Source: JAJRVM01 sp041752115 (GTDB taxonomy: Bacteria; Planctomycetota; Planctomycetia; Pirellulales; Pirellulaceae). Taken from it: a stretch of DNA of 64,000 nt. This document shows, one piece after another, positions 18,251 through 27,198 of the stretch; the stretch's first letter is position 1; each line of letters opens with the position of its first letter. The DNA is taken from the NCBI GenBank assembly GCA_041752115.1, contig JBGSHS010000342.1, positions 1 to 64,000 on the forward strand, given 5' to 3'. The position numbers were made by a program, and so were the translations under genes. The notes under the pieces are model-generated. The model did not search any database. It was given only the letters and a program-made list of their open reading frames with translations, and was not told the DNA's origin.

Positions 18251-18652
18251 ATGACTGTCATAGGAATCGGCACGGATATCGTCGAAGTCCTGCGTATTGC
18301 GCAGATGATCGAACGACATGGGGAACTGTTTCTCCATCGCGTCTTCACTCCCCGCGAAATCGAATACTGCAGCGCGCGCAAGGCGGCCACCCAGCACTAT
18401 GCCGGGCGCTGGGCGGCCAAGGAAGCGATTCTCAAAGCGTTGGGAACCGGCTGGTCCCGAGGCATTCAATGGCTCGACATGGAAATCCGTAACGATGGTG
18501 CCGGCAAGCCCTCTGTGGCTCTCGGGGGTGGGGCCCGTGAAGTCTGTGAGCAGTTGGGGATTGGCGAAATGATGGTGAGTATTTCCCACTGCCGCACGCA
18601 CGCCAGCGCAGTGGCTGTGGCACTCAAGGCGACGCGTCCCGGCAGCGACTGA
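18251..18652 (+). CDS. acpS: Holo-[acyl-carrier-protein] synthase
   Basis: This 133-residue phosphopantetheinyl transferase transfers the 4'-phosphopantetheine arm of CoA to acyl carrier protein. Mg-binding Asp9 lies in GIGTDIVEV and Glu58 in RWAAKEAILKALG. The C-terminal SISHCRTHASAVAVA is also typical. Length is normal. The gene is monocistronic by appearance, 219 bp after trpS, and convergent with topA. Confidence 0.95.
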   Translation: MTVIGIGTDIVEVLRIAQMIERHGELFLHRVFTPREIEYCSARKAATQHYAGRWAAKEAILKALGTGWSRGIQWLDMEIRNDGAGKPSVALGGGAREVCEQLGIGEMMVSISHCRTHASAVAVALKATRPGSD

Positions 18653-18769
18653 TCACAGCTCCCTGCGGCACCTTGCCAGACTGTCAACACTTGCTTCCCA
18701 CACCTGCTTCGCACCGAGCCGCCAAGCTGCCCAGTTGCTTGACGGGCTGACGGGCGCCCGGGGTAATCG

Positions 18770-21487
18770 TTACGAAGACTGCTTCTTGGACGAGGATTTC
18801 TTCGGCGCCTTTTTCGCGGCCTTCTTGGGAGCCGCCTTCTTCACTACCTTCTTGGGAGTGGCCGCCTTCCTGGCAGGCGTTTTCCTGCGGCCCCTCGAGG
18901 CGGTCTTGCCACCGCGTGCTGCGCGGTCCGCGAGCAACTGACAGGCAACCTCAAACGTCACGCTCTCGGGATTCATTTCCTTGGGCAGGGAGGCGTTGGT
19001 GCTCCCGTCCGTCAGATAGGGGCCGTACCGACCCGCGAGCAATCTGATGGGCGTACCGGTCACCGGCGATTCGGCAAAGACCTGCAGCGGCTCCTGGGAC
19101 GCGGCTGGCCGCTTGCCTCGCGTCTTGGGCTGGGCCAGCAATTCCATCGCTTCTTCGAGCGACACATCTAAGGGGGACAGATCGACCGGCAGCGAACGGG
19201 TCTCCGCCCCGCACTTCACATACGGTCCATAGCGGCCGTTGGATGCCACGACCGGCTCGCCCGTCGACGGATGGTCCCCCAGGGCCCGTGGCAGCGAGAG
19301 CAGTTTCAAGGCGGTGGCAAGATCAATTTCCGACGCCTCCATCCCTTTCAGGAGCGACGCGTTGCGTTTGGCGTCGTCGTCCGCCAAGCCTAGCTGCACA
19401 TAAGGACCAAAGCGTCCCTGTTTGACGAAGACCGGCTTGTGCGTGTCGGGGCACAGGCCCAGCGGCTCATCCGTCTGCTGGCCCTTGGCGAGCAACTCGA
19501 GCGCTTTCTCCAAGGTCAGTTCTTCCGGAGTCAACCCCTCCGGTATGCTCGCGCGGCGTTCACCTTGTTCCAGGAACGGGCCGAATTTCCCCACTCGCAC
19601 AAAGACATCCTCGCCGGCCGACTGTCCGTCTCCCGCCACTCCAATGCGGAATCGGCTGACATCGCGCGCGTCAACCTCCTTGATTTTCGATTCCACCTGA
19701 CCCTTCAGGCCGGGTATGTCGTTGCCGAAAAAGAAATGCTGCAGATACTCAACATGCTGCTTCTCGCGTCGGCTGATCTCGTCGAGGAAGTCTTCCATCT
19801 GGGCCGTGAACTGGTAATCCACCAGACCCGGCAAGTGCTCGGTCAGCAGACGCACCACCGAGAACGCCACCCAGGTCGGCACCAGTGCGTTGTTCTTCTT
19901 GAAGACGTAGTCGCGAGCAAGAATCGTGTCGATAATCGCCGCATAGGTGCTCGGACGGCCAATTCCCATCTCTTCGAGTGTGCGAGTCAAGGACGCCTCG
20001 CTGTATCGCGACGGCGGTTGGGTCGTGTGGCTCTTCGCCTCCAGTTCGCGACACCGTAACGACTCCCCACGCGCCACCGTCGGCAGAATCGTCTCCTTGT
20101 CAGCCAGTTCCGCATTGGGATCGTCCGAGCCTTCCACATACGCCCGCAGGAAACCGGGAAACTCAATCGTCTTGCCGCTCACCTGAAAGACCGCACCGCC
20201 CCCTTCCACCGTGATGGTGATGCGGTGCCCGGTTGCATCAGCCATCTGGCTGGCGATCGTGCGCTTCCAGATCATTTCGAACAAACGGAACTGATCCGAT
20301 TCCAGTTCCGACCGGAGTGACTCGGGAAGTCGGAAGGGGTGCCCGGCAGGACGAATCGCTTCGTGTGCCTCTTGAGCATTCTTCACCTTCGACTTGTAGG
20401 TCCGCGGCTCACGGGGCAAATACTGAGCGCCGTACTGCGACCTCACCAGCTCACGCGCCGCTTCCACTGCGACCGACGCGAGATTGGTCGAGTCGGTACG
20501 CATGTAGGTAATGTATCCGTTCTCGTACAGGCTCTGGGCCACCTGCATCGTACGGCGTGCCGTGAAACCCAGCTTCCGATTCGCTTCCTGCTGCATCGTG
20601 CTGGTCGTAAACGGAGCGGCCGGCCGCATGACGTAGGGCTTGTCCTCCAACGCCGTCACTCGGAATTCCGCCCCCGTCAATCGCTCCGCCAACTCCTGGG
20701 CCGCCGACTCACTGAGCCACAGAAGTCGCTCGTCTTTGAGTTGCCCCGTCCTGGGATCGAAGTCCCGCCCCGCCGGGATCCTGCGGCCGTCGACCGACAC
20801 CAGCAACGCCTGAAACGTCCCGGCCGCTGCCAGGAATGTGCCGATCAAGTCCCAGTAGCTGGCCGCCCGGAACTCCATCCGCTCCCGCTCCCGCTCCACA
20901 ATCAGCCGGATCGCCACGCTCTGCACACGCCCTGCCGACAGCCGTGGGCCGATCTTCCGCCACAATAGCGGTGAAACCTCATAGCCATACAGGCGATCGA
21001 GGATCCGCCGCGTCTCCTGAGCACGCACCAGCCCGTCATCAATGTCCCGCGGATTACCCAACGCCTCGTCAATGGCCTCTTTGGTGATCTCGTGAAACAC
21101 CAAACGCCGTACGGGGATCTTCGGTCGCAACAATTCAAATAAATGCCAGCTGATCGCCTCTCCTTCGCGGTCCTCGTCCGTCGCCAACCAGAGATCTTTC
21201 GCGTCCTGCAGAGCCTTGCGCAGCTTGGCGACCTGCTGCCGCTTGTCGGCCGGAACCACGTAGATGGGGGTAAAGGCATCGTCGACGTTGACGCCCAAAT
21301 AAGCCCAAGGCTCCCCCTTGTATTTTTCGGGAATCTCGCGAGTTCCTTTTGGCAGATCCCGCACGTGCCCGATGCTGGCCTGTACGTCGTAACCGCTCCC
21401 CAGGAACTTTGAGATAGTGCGTGCCTTGGCAGGGGATTCGACGATCACGAGCGATTTTCCGCCCGATGGAGTTGCTTTCTTGGCCAT
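18770..21487 (-). CDS. topA: DNA topoisomerase I, zinc-finger-less form with lysine-rich tail
   Basis: This 905-residue type IA topoisomerase relaxes negative supercoils. The Toprim domain starts SLVIVESPAKA (13-23) with TDEDREGE near 103-110. The active-site tyrosine is Tyr328 in YITYMRTDST. The C-terminus lacks the tetracysteine zinc fingers of E. coli TopA. Instead it has four repeats of the GRFGPYVQLG / GRYGPYVKCG type, spanning roughly residues 620-860, and a tail of about 45 residues rich in Lys/Ala (KKVVKKAAPKKAAKKAPKK), as in actinobacterial enzymes. No Shine-Dalgarno precedes the ATG. Confidence 0.95.
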   Translation of the reverse strand: MAKKATPSGGKSLVIVESPAKARTISKFLGSGYDVQASIGHVRDLPKGTREIPEKYKGEPWAYLGVNVDDAFTPIYVVPADKRQQVAKLRKALQDAKDLWLATDEDREGEAISWHLFELLRPKIPVRRLVFHEITKEAIDEALGNPRDIDDGLVRAQETRRILDRLYGYEVSPLLWRKIGPRLSAGRVQSVAIRLIVERERERMEFRAASYWDLIGTFLAAAGTFQALLVSVDGRRIPAGRDFDPRTGQLKDERLLWLSESAAQELAERLTGAEFRVTALEDKPYVMRPAAPFTTSTMQQEANRKLGFTARRTMQVAQSLYENGYITYMRTDSTNLASVAVEAARELVRSQYGAQYLPREPRTYKSKVKNAQEAHEAIRPAGHPFRLPESLRSELESDQFRLFEMIWKRTIASQMADATGHRITITVEGGGAVFQVSGKTIEFPGFLRAYVEGSDDPNAELADKETILPTVARGESLRCRELEAKSHTTQPPSRYSEASLTRTLEEMGIGRPSTYAAIIDTILARDYVFKKNNALVPTWVAFSVVRLLTEHLPGLVDYQFTAQMEDFLDEISRREKQHVEYLQHFFFGNDIPGLKGQVESKIKEVDARDVSRFRIGVAGDGQSAGEDVFVRVGKFGPFLEQGERRASIPEGLTPEELTLEKALELLAKGQQTDEPLGLCPDTHKPVFVKQGRFGPYVQLGLADDDAKRNASLLKGMEASEIDLATALKLLSLPRALGDHPSTGEPVVASNGRYGPYVKCGAETRSLPVDLSPLDVSLEEAMELLAQPKTRGKRPAASQEPLQVFAESPVTGTPIRLLAGRYGPYLTDGSTNASLPKEMNPESVTFEVACQLLADRAARGGKTASRGRRKTPARKAATPKKVVKKAAPKKAAKKAPKKSSSKKQSS

Positions 21488-21662
21488 TAGCTACTGCTGA
21501 AAAATGGTGAATGTGGGTGGTTTGGTTGGAACATGGTCGCCTCGCCCCAGAGAACCTCTACCAAGAGAATCGTCGAAACGGCCTGCGAACCATCGAAATT
21601 ATCTTTCGTCCAGTTGTCAATGGGGTTGCGAATCCTGGCAAATCAACGACACTCCTTTTTGG

Positions 21663-21693
21663 GATTGTATTTACGTCGACGACCCATACAATC
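21663..21693. promoter_or_regulatory. 8-bp inverted repeat, candidate operator
   Basis: GATTGTAT (21663-21670) and ATACAATC (21686-21693) are exact complements around a 15-bp centre that contains GTCGAC. The spacing suits a dimeric regulator bound between the divergent genes; no bound factor is known. Confidence 0.4.
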
Positions 21694-21828
21694 TCTTTCT
21701 TCGGGTCTGGCTGCCCAGCCCCTACGGAGGCCCGGTGTGCCTGCGGTCCGAACCCCTGTGCCCTCCCCAACTCGGATACAGAGTACAGGTTACCCAGCTT
21801 CCAGCTTTCCGACAGATTCACAACGACC

Positions 21829-21857
21829 TTGCCGACGGCTGTCAAGATCATTAATGC
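21829..21857 (+). promoter_or_regulatory. Possible promoter for the parvulin-like gene
   Basis: TTGCCG (21829-21834) and TAATGC (21852-21857) at 17-bp spacing, 63 bp before the ATG. Moderate consensus match only. Confidence 0.3.
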
Positions 21858-21919
21858 TGGCGATCTATGGCTGTCAAGGCGATTTTGCTAACCCCGCTAT
21901 CTAGGCAGGAAGGAATCCG

Positions 21920-24694
21920 ATGGCCAGCCCGCTTCGTCTGTTCCGCAAATACGAATACGTGTTCTTAGTAGCGTTCGGCATTATGCTGATGATTGCCTTC
22001 GTCGTGGGCCCGATCCTCAGCGACTACCTCGACAGCCGCATGCGCGGAGGCGGAGGGGAAGACTCTGTCGTGGTGACCTGGGCGGGAGGCGAGCTGCACG
22101 AGAGTGATCTGGGCACGATGCGCGCCGTGCATGGGGCCGCCACGCGGTTCTTGCGAGAGCTTACGTCGCAGGCGGAGGTGACGGAAGATGGCGTGATCGT
22201 GAATGTCGCCAATCAGGACGTCGAACTGATTAAGGGGCGACGCTACCCCCTGAACCAGGTTACCCGCGACGCCAACGGCGAAATGGTGCTCGAGATCGCC
22301 GTGGGAGGTGAACTGGTCTCGGTTCCCTTTCAGTCAGCGCAAGTCATCTCCCCCAAAGCGGAACTGATATCTCCAGCCGCGGATGAACAGGACCTGGTTC
22401 GCCGCCTCATCCTGGCAGAGTGGGCCAAGCAACAGGGAGTGATCGTCGGTGAGGGGGCGGTCCTCGATTACCTCGACCGGCTCGCCGATGTCCTGCCAGA
22501 CGATCGCCCCGACTACGCCGCATGGTTGGCTCGATCCACCGGTGGTCGCCTCAACATGCCCCAGTTCGTCGAGCAAATGCAGATCGAACTGGCCGCTCAA
22601 CGGATGATGATCATGAGTCAGAGTGGGCACTGGGCCTTCCCACCGGATGTTCTCTACAACTACTACAACCGACTCAATCGACGCGTCACGGCCGATCTCC
22701 TGGCTGTGGATGTCGCTGGCTTCACCGATCAGGTGAAAGCGCCATCAGAGCCTGAAGTCGTCGCCCTCTATGAGGAAGGCAAGAACCGATTCCCGTATCC
22801 GTCATCCCCGGAACCCGGGTTCAAACGACGCGAGAAGATTGCCTTCGGCTATTTCAAAGGCTCGTTCAACGAGTTCCTGCAACGCGAAATCGACCAGATC
22901 AGCCCCACAATCACCGATGCGGAGATCGAAGAATACTACAACAAGAATAAGGACATCCAGTACACGGTTCCCGACCTTCCACCGGCCGAGCCGAGTGCAC
23001 CGCCGCAGTCGGAAGAAACCACAACCGATACACCCCAGGCAGCCCCGCCCCAGACAGAACAATCAGCGCCCGAACAGCCAGCGCCCGAACAGCCGGTGCC
23101 CGAACAACCGGCGCCCGAACAACCAGCACCGGCGGAGTCCGCCGGTGAGGCGACTCCCAGTGAGCCGGCGACGCCGCCGGTTGACCCGGCCGATTCACCC
23201 GCTCCGCAGCCGCCTGCCGGAGATCCTTCTGCGGAGCCGCCGACGGGTGAGCCGCCAGCGGGAGAACCGCAGGAGGGTGGTCAGGTCCAGATGCCGCGGG
23301 CGCTCGACGTGATGTTCGTCAATTTCCAAGAGCCGTCCAGTGAACCGGCGGCTGAGCCTGCTCCCGCACCAGACCCCGCGCCGGCCGAGTCGACCACTCC
23401 TGCTCCGCAGCCAGTTCCGGCACCCGGTGCCGAGTCACCCCCTGCCCAGCCGCCCGCACAGGAGCCGTCGAGCGAAACACCACCTCAGACTGAGCCAAAT
23501 GCTCCGTCGGCAGGCCAGGAGGTACCGGCGGAGACTACTCCGGCTGAGGCTACTCTGACCGCGCCGAGCGGAGGGGAGGCTGCTGCAGGGGCGAAGGAAG
23601 AGCCCAAGAAGGAAGTGAAGTATAAACCGTTGGACGATGCGCTTCGTGCGCAGATTCGCCAGGAATTGGCGCGTACCCGGGCTCGCACGCCGGCGGAGGA
23701 GAAGTTGCAGAAGGCGATCAACGCTGTGGAGATCGTGATCGACAGTTACGCCAAGCAACTCAATCGCTCCAAGGAACTGGAAGGTTTTGCCGCGCCGCAG
23801 CCGCTCGATTTTGCCGCGCTGGCCACGGAACATCAGCTGACCTACCAGCAGACTCCGTTGCTGGACGAATTGGACGTGTTTGCGATTGTTCAACGGGATC
23901 CGGCCGACGGCGATCCAGCCTATTACGAGTTCGTGCGGGCTGAAGAGCGAACGCTCTCCCGCGACGGTCGCGGGATCGAGCGCCGCAGTATCCTCGATCT
24001 GGGTTTCACCGGTCCACAGGAACTGATGATTCCACGGCGAATGGTCGACGGCATCAACGCACCGGACATGTTTCAAATGCCCCCGGAAAACCTGTATCTG
24101 TTCTGGCGCACCGAAGAACAGCCGGAAGCGGTTCCCACGTTGGAGGAGGTCCGCAGTGAAGTGGTGCAGGCCTGGAAATTGCGTGAGGCCGTGCCATTAG
24201 CTCAGGCCAAAGCTCAGGAGATGGCCCAGCAGGCTCAAGAAGCCGGCAAGCCGTTGGCTGAGGTGTTTCCCGAAAGTGCTACGAAGGTGATCCGCACGAC
24301 CCCCTTCAGTTGGATGACCCGCGGGGCGGTGCCGATGGGATCGGGCGGAAGTCCGGTTCTGAGCCCGGTTCGTGGCACGGCTGACAATCAACCAGTCAGT
24401 CTGGCTGGCATCGGGGCCGATTTCATGAAGTCAGTCTTCTCGCTGGACGTGGGCAAAGTGGGGACCGCCACGGACCAGCCCGAGCGGTTCGTGTATGTTG
24501 TGCGGATCGACAGTGAAGAATTGACCGATGATCAGCGTCGCGAAGCGTTCTTCGCCAGTGGCTATTCGCAAGACGTTCATGCTCTGGTGGTTGCTGAGCA
24601 GGGAGTCATGTTTCGCGAATGGTTTGACAACGTGGAGAAGGAACTCCAGGTCGACTGGGTGCGAGATCCCGAAAGCAACTGGCGAGTAGAATAA
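21920..24694 (+). CDS. Membrane-anchored SurA/PpiD-like protein with Pro/Glu/Ala-rich linker
   Basis: A 924-residue protein with one N-terminal membrane anchor (residues about 13-34, YVFLVAFGIMLMIAFVVGPIL). A SurA/PpiD-like helical domain follows (QQGVIVGEGAVLDYLDRLADVL, then EYYNKNKDIQYTVP). A long low-complexity linker lies at about 350-565, rich in Pro, Glu, Ala and Ser. The C-terminal half includes KVGTATDQPERFVYVVRID, a parvulin-like ending. The arrangement suggests a periplasmic chaperone or foldase. I do not see an intact parvulin active site, so isomerase activity is uncertain. GGAAGGAA precedes the ATG. It ends at the long hairpin 24741-24775. Confidence 0.75.
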   Translation: MASPLRLFRKYEYVFLVAFGIMLMIAFVVGPILSDYLDSRMRGGGGEDSVVVTWAGGELHESDLGTMRAVHGAATRFLRELTSQAEVTEDGVIVNVANQDVELIKGRRYPLNQVTRDANGEMVLEIAVGGELVSVPFQSAQVISPKAELISPAADEQDLVRRLILAEWAKQQGVIVGEGAVLDYLDRLADVLPDDRPDYAAWLARSTGGRLNMPQFVEQMQIELAAQRMMIMSQSGHWAFPPDVLYNYYNRLNRRVTADLLAVDVAGFTDQVKAPSEPEVVALYEEGKNRFPYPSSPEPGFKRREKIAFGYFKGSFNEFLQREIDQISPTITDAEIEEYYNKNKDIQYTVPDLPPAEPSAPPQSEETTTDTPQAAPPQTEQSAPEQPAPEQPVPEQPAPEQPAPAESAGEATPSEPATPPVDPADSPAPQPPAGDPSAEPPTGEPPAGEPQEGGQVQMPRALDVMFVNFQEPSSEPAAEPAPAPDPAPAESTTPAPQPVPAPGAESPPAQPPAQEPSSETPPQTEPNAPSAGQEVPAETTPAEATLTAPSGGEAAAGAKEEPKKEVKYKPLDDALRAQIRQELARTRARTPAEEKLQKAINAVEIVIDSYAKQLNRSKELEGFAAPQPLDFAALATEHQLTYQQTPLLDELDVFAIVQRDPADGDPAYYEFVRAEERTLSRDGRGIERRSILDLGFTGPQELMIPRRMVDGINAPDMFQMPPENLYLFWRTEEQPEAVPTLEEVRSEVVQAWKLREAVPLAQAKAQEMAQQAQEAGKPLAEVFPESATKVIRTTPFSWMTRGAVPMGSGGSPVLSPVRGTADNQPVSLAGIGADFMKSVFSLDVGKVGTATDQPERFVYVVRIDSEELTDDQRREAFFASGYSQDVHALVVAEQGVMFREWFDNVEKELQVDWVRDPESNWRVE
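23066..23125 (+). repeat. Four 15-bp in-frame repeats coding APEQP
   Basis: Units begin at 23066, 23081, 23096 and 23111 (GCGCCCGAACAGCCA and near-copies). They encode the pentapeptide A/V-P-E-Q-P in the linker of the parvulin-like protein. Length is likely to vary between strains. Confidence 0.85.
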
Positions 24695-24703
24695 TCTTCC
24701 CTG

Positions 24704-24727
24704 CTCGTGCTCGTACTCGTACTCGAA
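24704..24727. repeat. Hexanucleotide CTCGTN run
   Basis: Four consecutive units CTCGTG, CTCGTA, CTCGTA and CTCGAA directly after the parvulin-like gene stop. Confidence 0.6.
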
Positions 24728-24740
24728 TCCAACCCGACTG

Positions 24741-24775
24741 CAGCGGTCAGCGATGACGAGCATCGCTGGCCGCTG
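24741..24775. terminator. 15-bp hairpin between convergent genes
   Basis: CAGCGGTCAGCGATG pairs with CATCGCTGGCCGCTG (one G-T pair) across the loop ACGAG. It lies between the stops of the parvulin-like gene (24694) and glgB (24831), the right place for a bidirectional terminator. Confidence 0.7.
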
Positions 24776-24830
24776 AGCGTGTTTGGTGGTGGGCAGCCGA
24801 CGGCGGTCGGTTGCGGGCGAGGATAACCAT

Positions 24831-27041
24831 TTAGCGCTGAGGTTTGAAGACCACGGCGCCCAGTGGCGGGAGATTGGCGAGCAGCGAACAGGGTCGAGCG
24901 TGATGGCCGACGGTTTCGGCCTGCACGCCGGGATAGTTTCCGAAATTCGTGCCGCCATAATAGTGCGAATCGCTGTTGAAGACCTCCTGATACCATCCTG
25001 CTTGCGGGACTCCGATCCGGTAGTTGTTCCGGGGAACCGGCGTGAAATTACAGCAGATGATCAGGAAGTCGCGAGGATCGCGCGCTTTACGGATATGGAC
25101 CAGCACGCTGTCGTTGCTGCTGTGGCAGTCCACCCACTCGAAGCCGTTGCCGTTGAATTCCTGCTCGAACAGCGCCGGTTCACGACGGTAGAGGGCATTC
25201 AGGTCGGCGACCAGTTTCTGTACGCCGCTGTGGGTATCCCACTGGAGCAGTTCCCATTGGATTTCCGCTTCATAGTTCCATTCATGCCACTGGCCGAACT
25301 CACTCCCCATGAACAGCAGTTTCTTGCCGGGGTGGGTCCACATATAGGTGTAGAGCAGACGCAGGTTGGCGAACTTCTGCCACAAGTCGCCCGACATCTG
25401 CCCCAGGAGTGAACATTTGCCGTGCACGACCTCATCGTGAGAAAGGGGGAGTGCGAAATTCTCGGTGAAGGCATAGATCAAGCTGAAGGTCAGATCGTTG
25501 TGGTGGTGTTTGCGGTAGATGGGGTCGAGCCGCATGTAGCGGAGGGTATCATTCATCCAACCCATGTTCCACTTCATGCTGAAACCCAGGCCACCGGTGT
25601 ACGTGGGGTGAGAGACGCCGCCCCAGGCCGTCGACTCTTCCGCAATCGTCAGAACGCCCGGATAGTTGCCGTGGGAGACTTCGTTGAATTCCTTGAGCAG
25701 GCTGATAGCTGCCAGATTCTCACGTCCGCCGTACTCATTGGGGATCCACTGACCTTCTTGCCGGCTGTAGTCGAGGTACAGCATGGAGGCAACGGCATCG
25801 ACGCGCAGCCCGTCGATGTGGTACTTGTCGAGCCAGAACAGGGAGTTGGCCACGAGGAAGTTGCGCACTTCATTGCGGCTGTAATTGAAGATCATGGTTC
25901 CCCAGTCGGGATGTTCGCCCTGGCGCGGATCCGCATGTTCGTAAAGTGCGGTACCGTCAAAGCGGCGCAGTCCATGTCCGTCGCGCGGGAAATGGGCGGG
26001 GACCCAGTCGAGGATCACGCCGATGCCGTTGCGGTGACAGTGGTCGACGAAATACATGAAGTCTTCCGGAGTCCCGTAGCGGCTGGTCACTGCATAATAC
26101 CCGACCGTCTGATAACCCCAGCTTCCGGTAAACGGATGCTCGCTCACCGGCATCAGTTCCAGGTGGGTGTAGCCCATCTGCAGGCAGTAATCGACGAGCT
26201 GGTGGGCCAGTTCGCGATAGTTCAGCCAGCCGTGGTGATGCTCGCCGCCGCGACGCCAGCTGCCCAAGTGGACTTCATAGACCGAGATCGGTTGATTCAA
26301 CGGATCATGCGTACGACGCTGCTCCATCCACTGCTGATCGTTCCATGAATACTTCCCGAGGTCGGCAACGATGGAGGCGGTACGTGGGGGAAGTTCGGCT
26401 GCAAATCCATATGGATCGGTCTTGTCGATAGTCTGGCCGTCCCAGCTGCGAATCCGAAACTTATACTGCTCGCCCGCCGCGACATCAGGAATGAACAGTT
26501 CCCAAATCCCGCTCGGAATCTGCTTGCGCATGGGATGGCGTCGCGCGTCCCACCGATTGAAGCTGCCAATCACGCTGATACTGGTCGCATTCGGCGCCCA
26601 GACGGCGAAGTTGGTGCCGGTGACGCCATCGACCGTGCGCAGGTGCGCACCCAGCTTGTCATAAATGCGTTCGTGGCGGCCTTGACCGAACAGATAATAA
26701 TCGAAATCGGTCAGATACGAATCAAAGGCGTAGGGGTCGTGCATAGTCGTTACTTCGCCATCACCGTCCGCTACTCGGAACATATACCGTTCGTGCGGGT
26801 CTTGCGGCATCGGGCAGATCGCCTCAAATAGCCCAGCCGGATGAATCCGCCGCATCGGCCGCGAAACCTGGTGCGCGGGGTCCAGTACCCACGCCTGCTG
26901 TGTGTCGGGAAGGTAAGCCCGGACAGCCAAGGCCGAGCGACCGTCCTCATGTACGGGATGGGGGCCCAGCAGTTCAAACGGGTTGGCATGAACTCCTTCG
27001 ATCAAAGCTCCCATGCTGTCTAATGTAACGTGGGTCCGCAC
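24831..27041 (-). CDS. glgB: 1,4-alpha-glucan branching enzyme
   Basis: This 736-residue GH13 enzyme makes alpha-1,6 branches in glycogen. It has the N-terminal GlgB domain (GVHANPFELLGPHP), a CBM48 module (GTNFAVWAPNATSISVIGSFN), and the catalytic barrel. Visible barrel motifs are VILDWVPAHFP, DGLRVDAVASMLYLDYSR with the Asp nucleophile, TIAEESTAW with the acid Glu, and LPLSHDEVVHGK. The start is GTG 27041: AGGGGAG lies 6 nt upstream and the resulting length matches known GlgB. ATG codons at 27101 and 27014 have no ribosome-binding site. It lies 157 bp after the RNase H-like gene on the same strand. Confidence 0.95.
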   Translation of the reverse strand: MRTHVTLDSMGALIEGVHANPFELLGPHPVHEDGRSALAVRAYLPDTQQAWVLDPAHQVSRPMRRIHPAGLFEAICPMPQDPHERYMFRVADGDGEVTTMHDPYAFDSYLTDFDYYLFGQGRHERIYDKLGAHLRTVDGVTGTNFAVWAPNATSISVIGSFNRWDARRHPMRKQIPSGIWELFIPDVAAGEQYKFRIRSWDGQTIDKTDPYGFAAELPPRTASIVADLGKYSWNDQQWMEQRRTHDPLNQPISVYEVHLGSWRRGGEHHHGWLNYRELAHQLVDYCLQMGYTHLELMPVSEHPFTGSWGYQTVGYYAVTSRYGTPEDFMYFVDHCHRNGIGVILDWVPAHFPRDGHGLRRFDGTALYEHADPRQGEHPDWGTMIFNYSRNEVRNFLVANSLFWLDKYHIDGLRVDAVASMLYLDYSRQEGQWIPNEYGGRENLAAISLLKEFNEVSHGNYPGVLTIAEESTAWGGVSHPTYTGGLGFSMKWNMGWMNDTLRYMRLDPIYRKHHHNDLTFSLIYAFTENFALPLSHDEVVHGKCSLLGQMSGDLWQKFANLRLLYTYMWTHPGKKLLFMGSEFGQWHEWNYEAEIQWELLQWDTHSGVQKLVADLNALYRREPALFEQEFNGNGFEWVDCHSSNDSVLVHIRKARDPRDFLIICCNFTPVPRNNYRIGVPQAGWYQEVFNSDSHYYGGTNFGNYPGVQAETVGHHARPCSLLANLPPLGAVVFKPQR

Positions 27042-27198
27042 AGATTTCTCCCCTCTCGTCTTGCCAGCCGCCGGAATCTGAGCCGCTGGCCGGTGGTACA
27101 TCGTGATGGTCTGGTTGGGTTTTTGGTCTGTTGTAGCGTCTCGCCGGAACGGGACAAGTCGGGTTCTGTCCTGGCGTATGCCGCTTTTCATCGGCAAT

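Larger units (their letters stand above)
21488..21919. other. 432-bp divergent region between topA and the parvulin-like gene
   Basis: It holds a spaced inverted repeat (21663-21693) and a possible rightward promoter (21829-21857). On the minus strand a perfect TTGACA (complement of 21615-21620) has no convincing -10 partner at 17 bp. Short frames here are not supported. Confidence 0.5.

Noticed and set aside
21615..21620. Minus-strand TTGACA as a topA promoter
   Set aside because: No acceptable -10 at 16-18 bp; GATAAT lies only 11 bp away.
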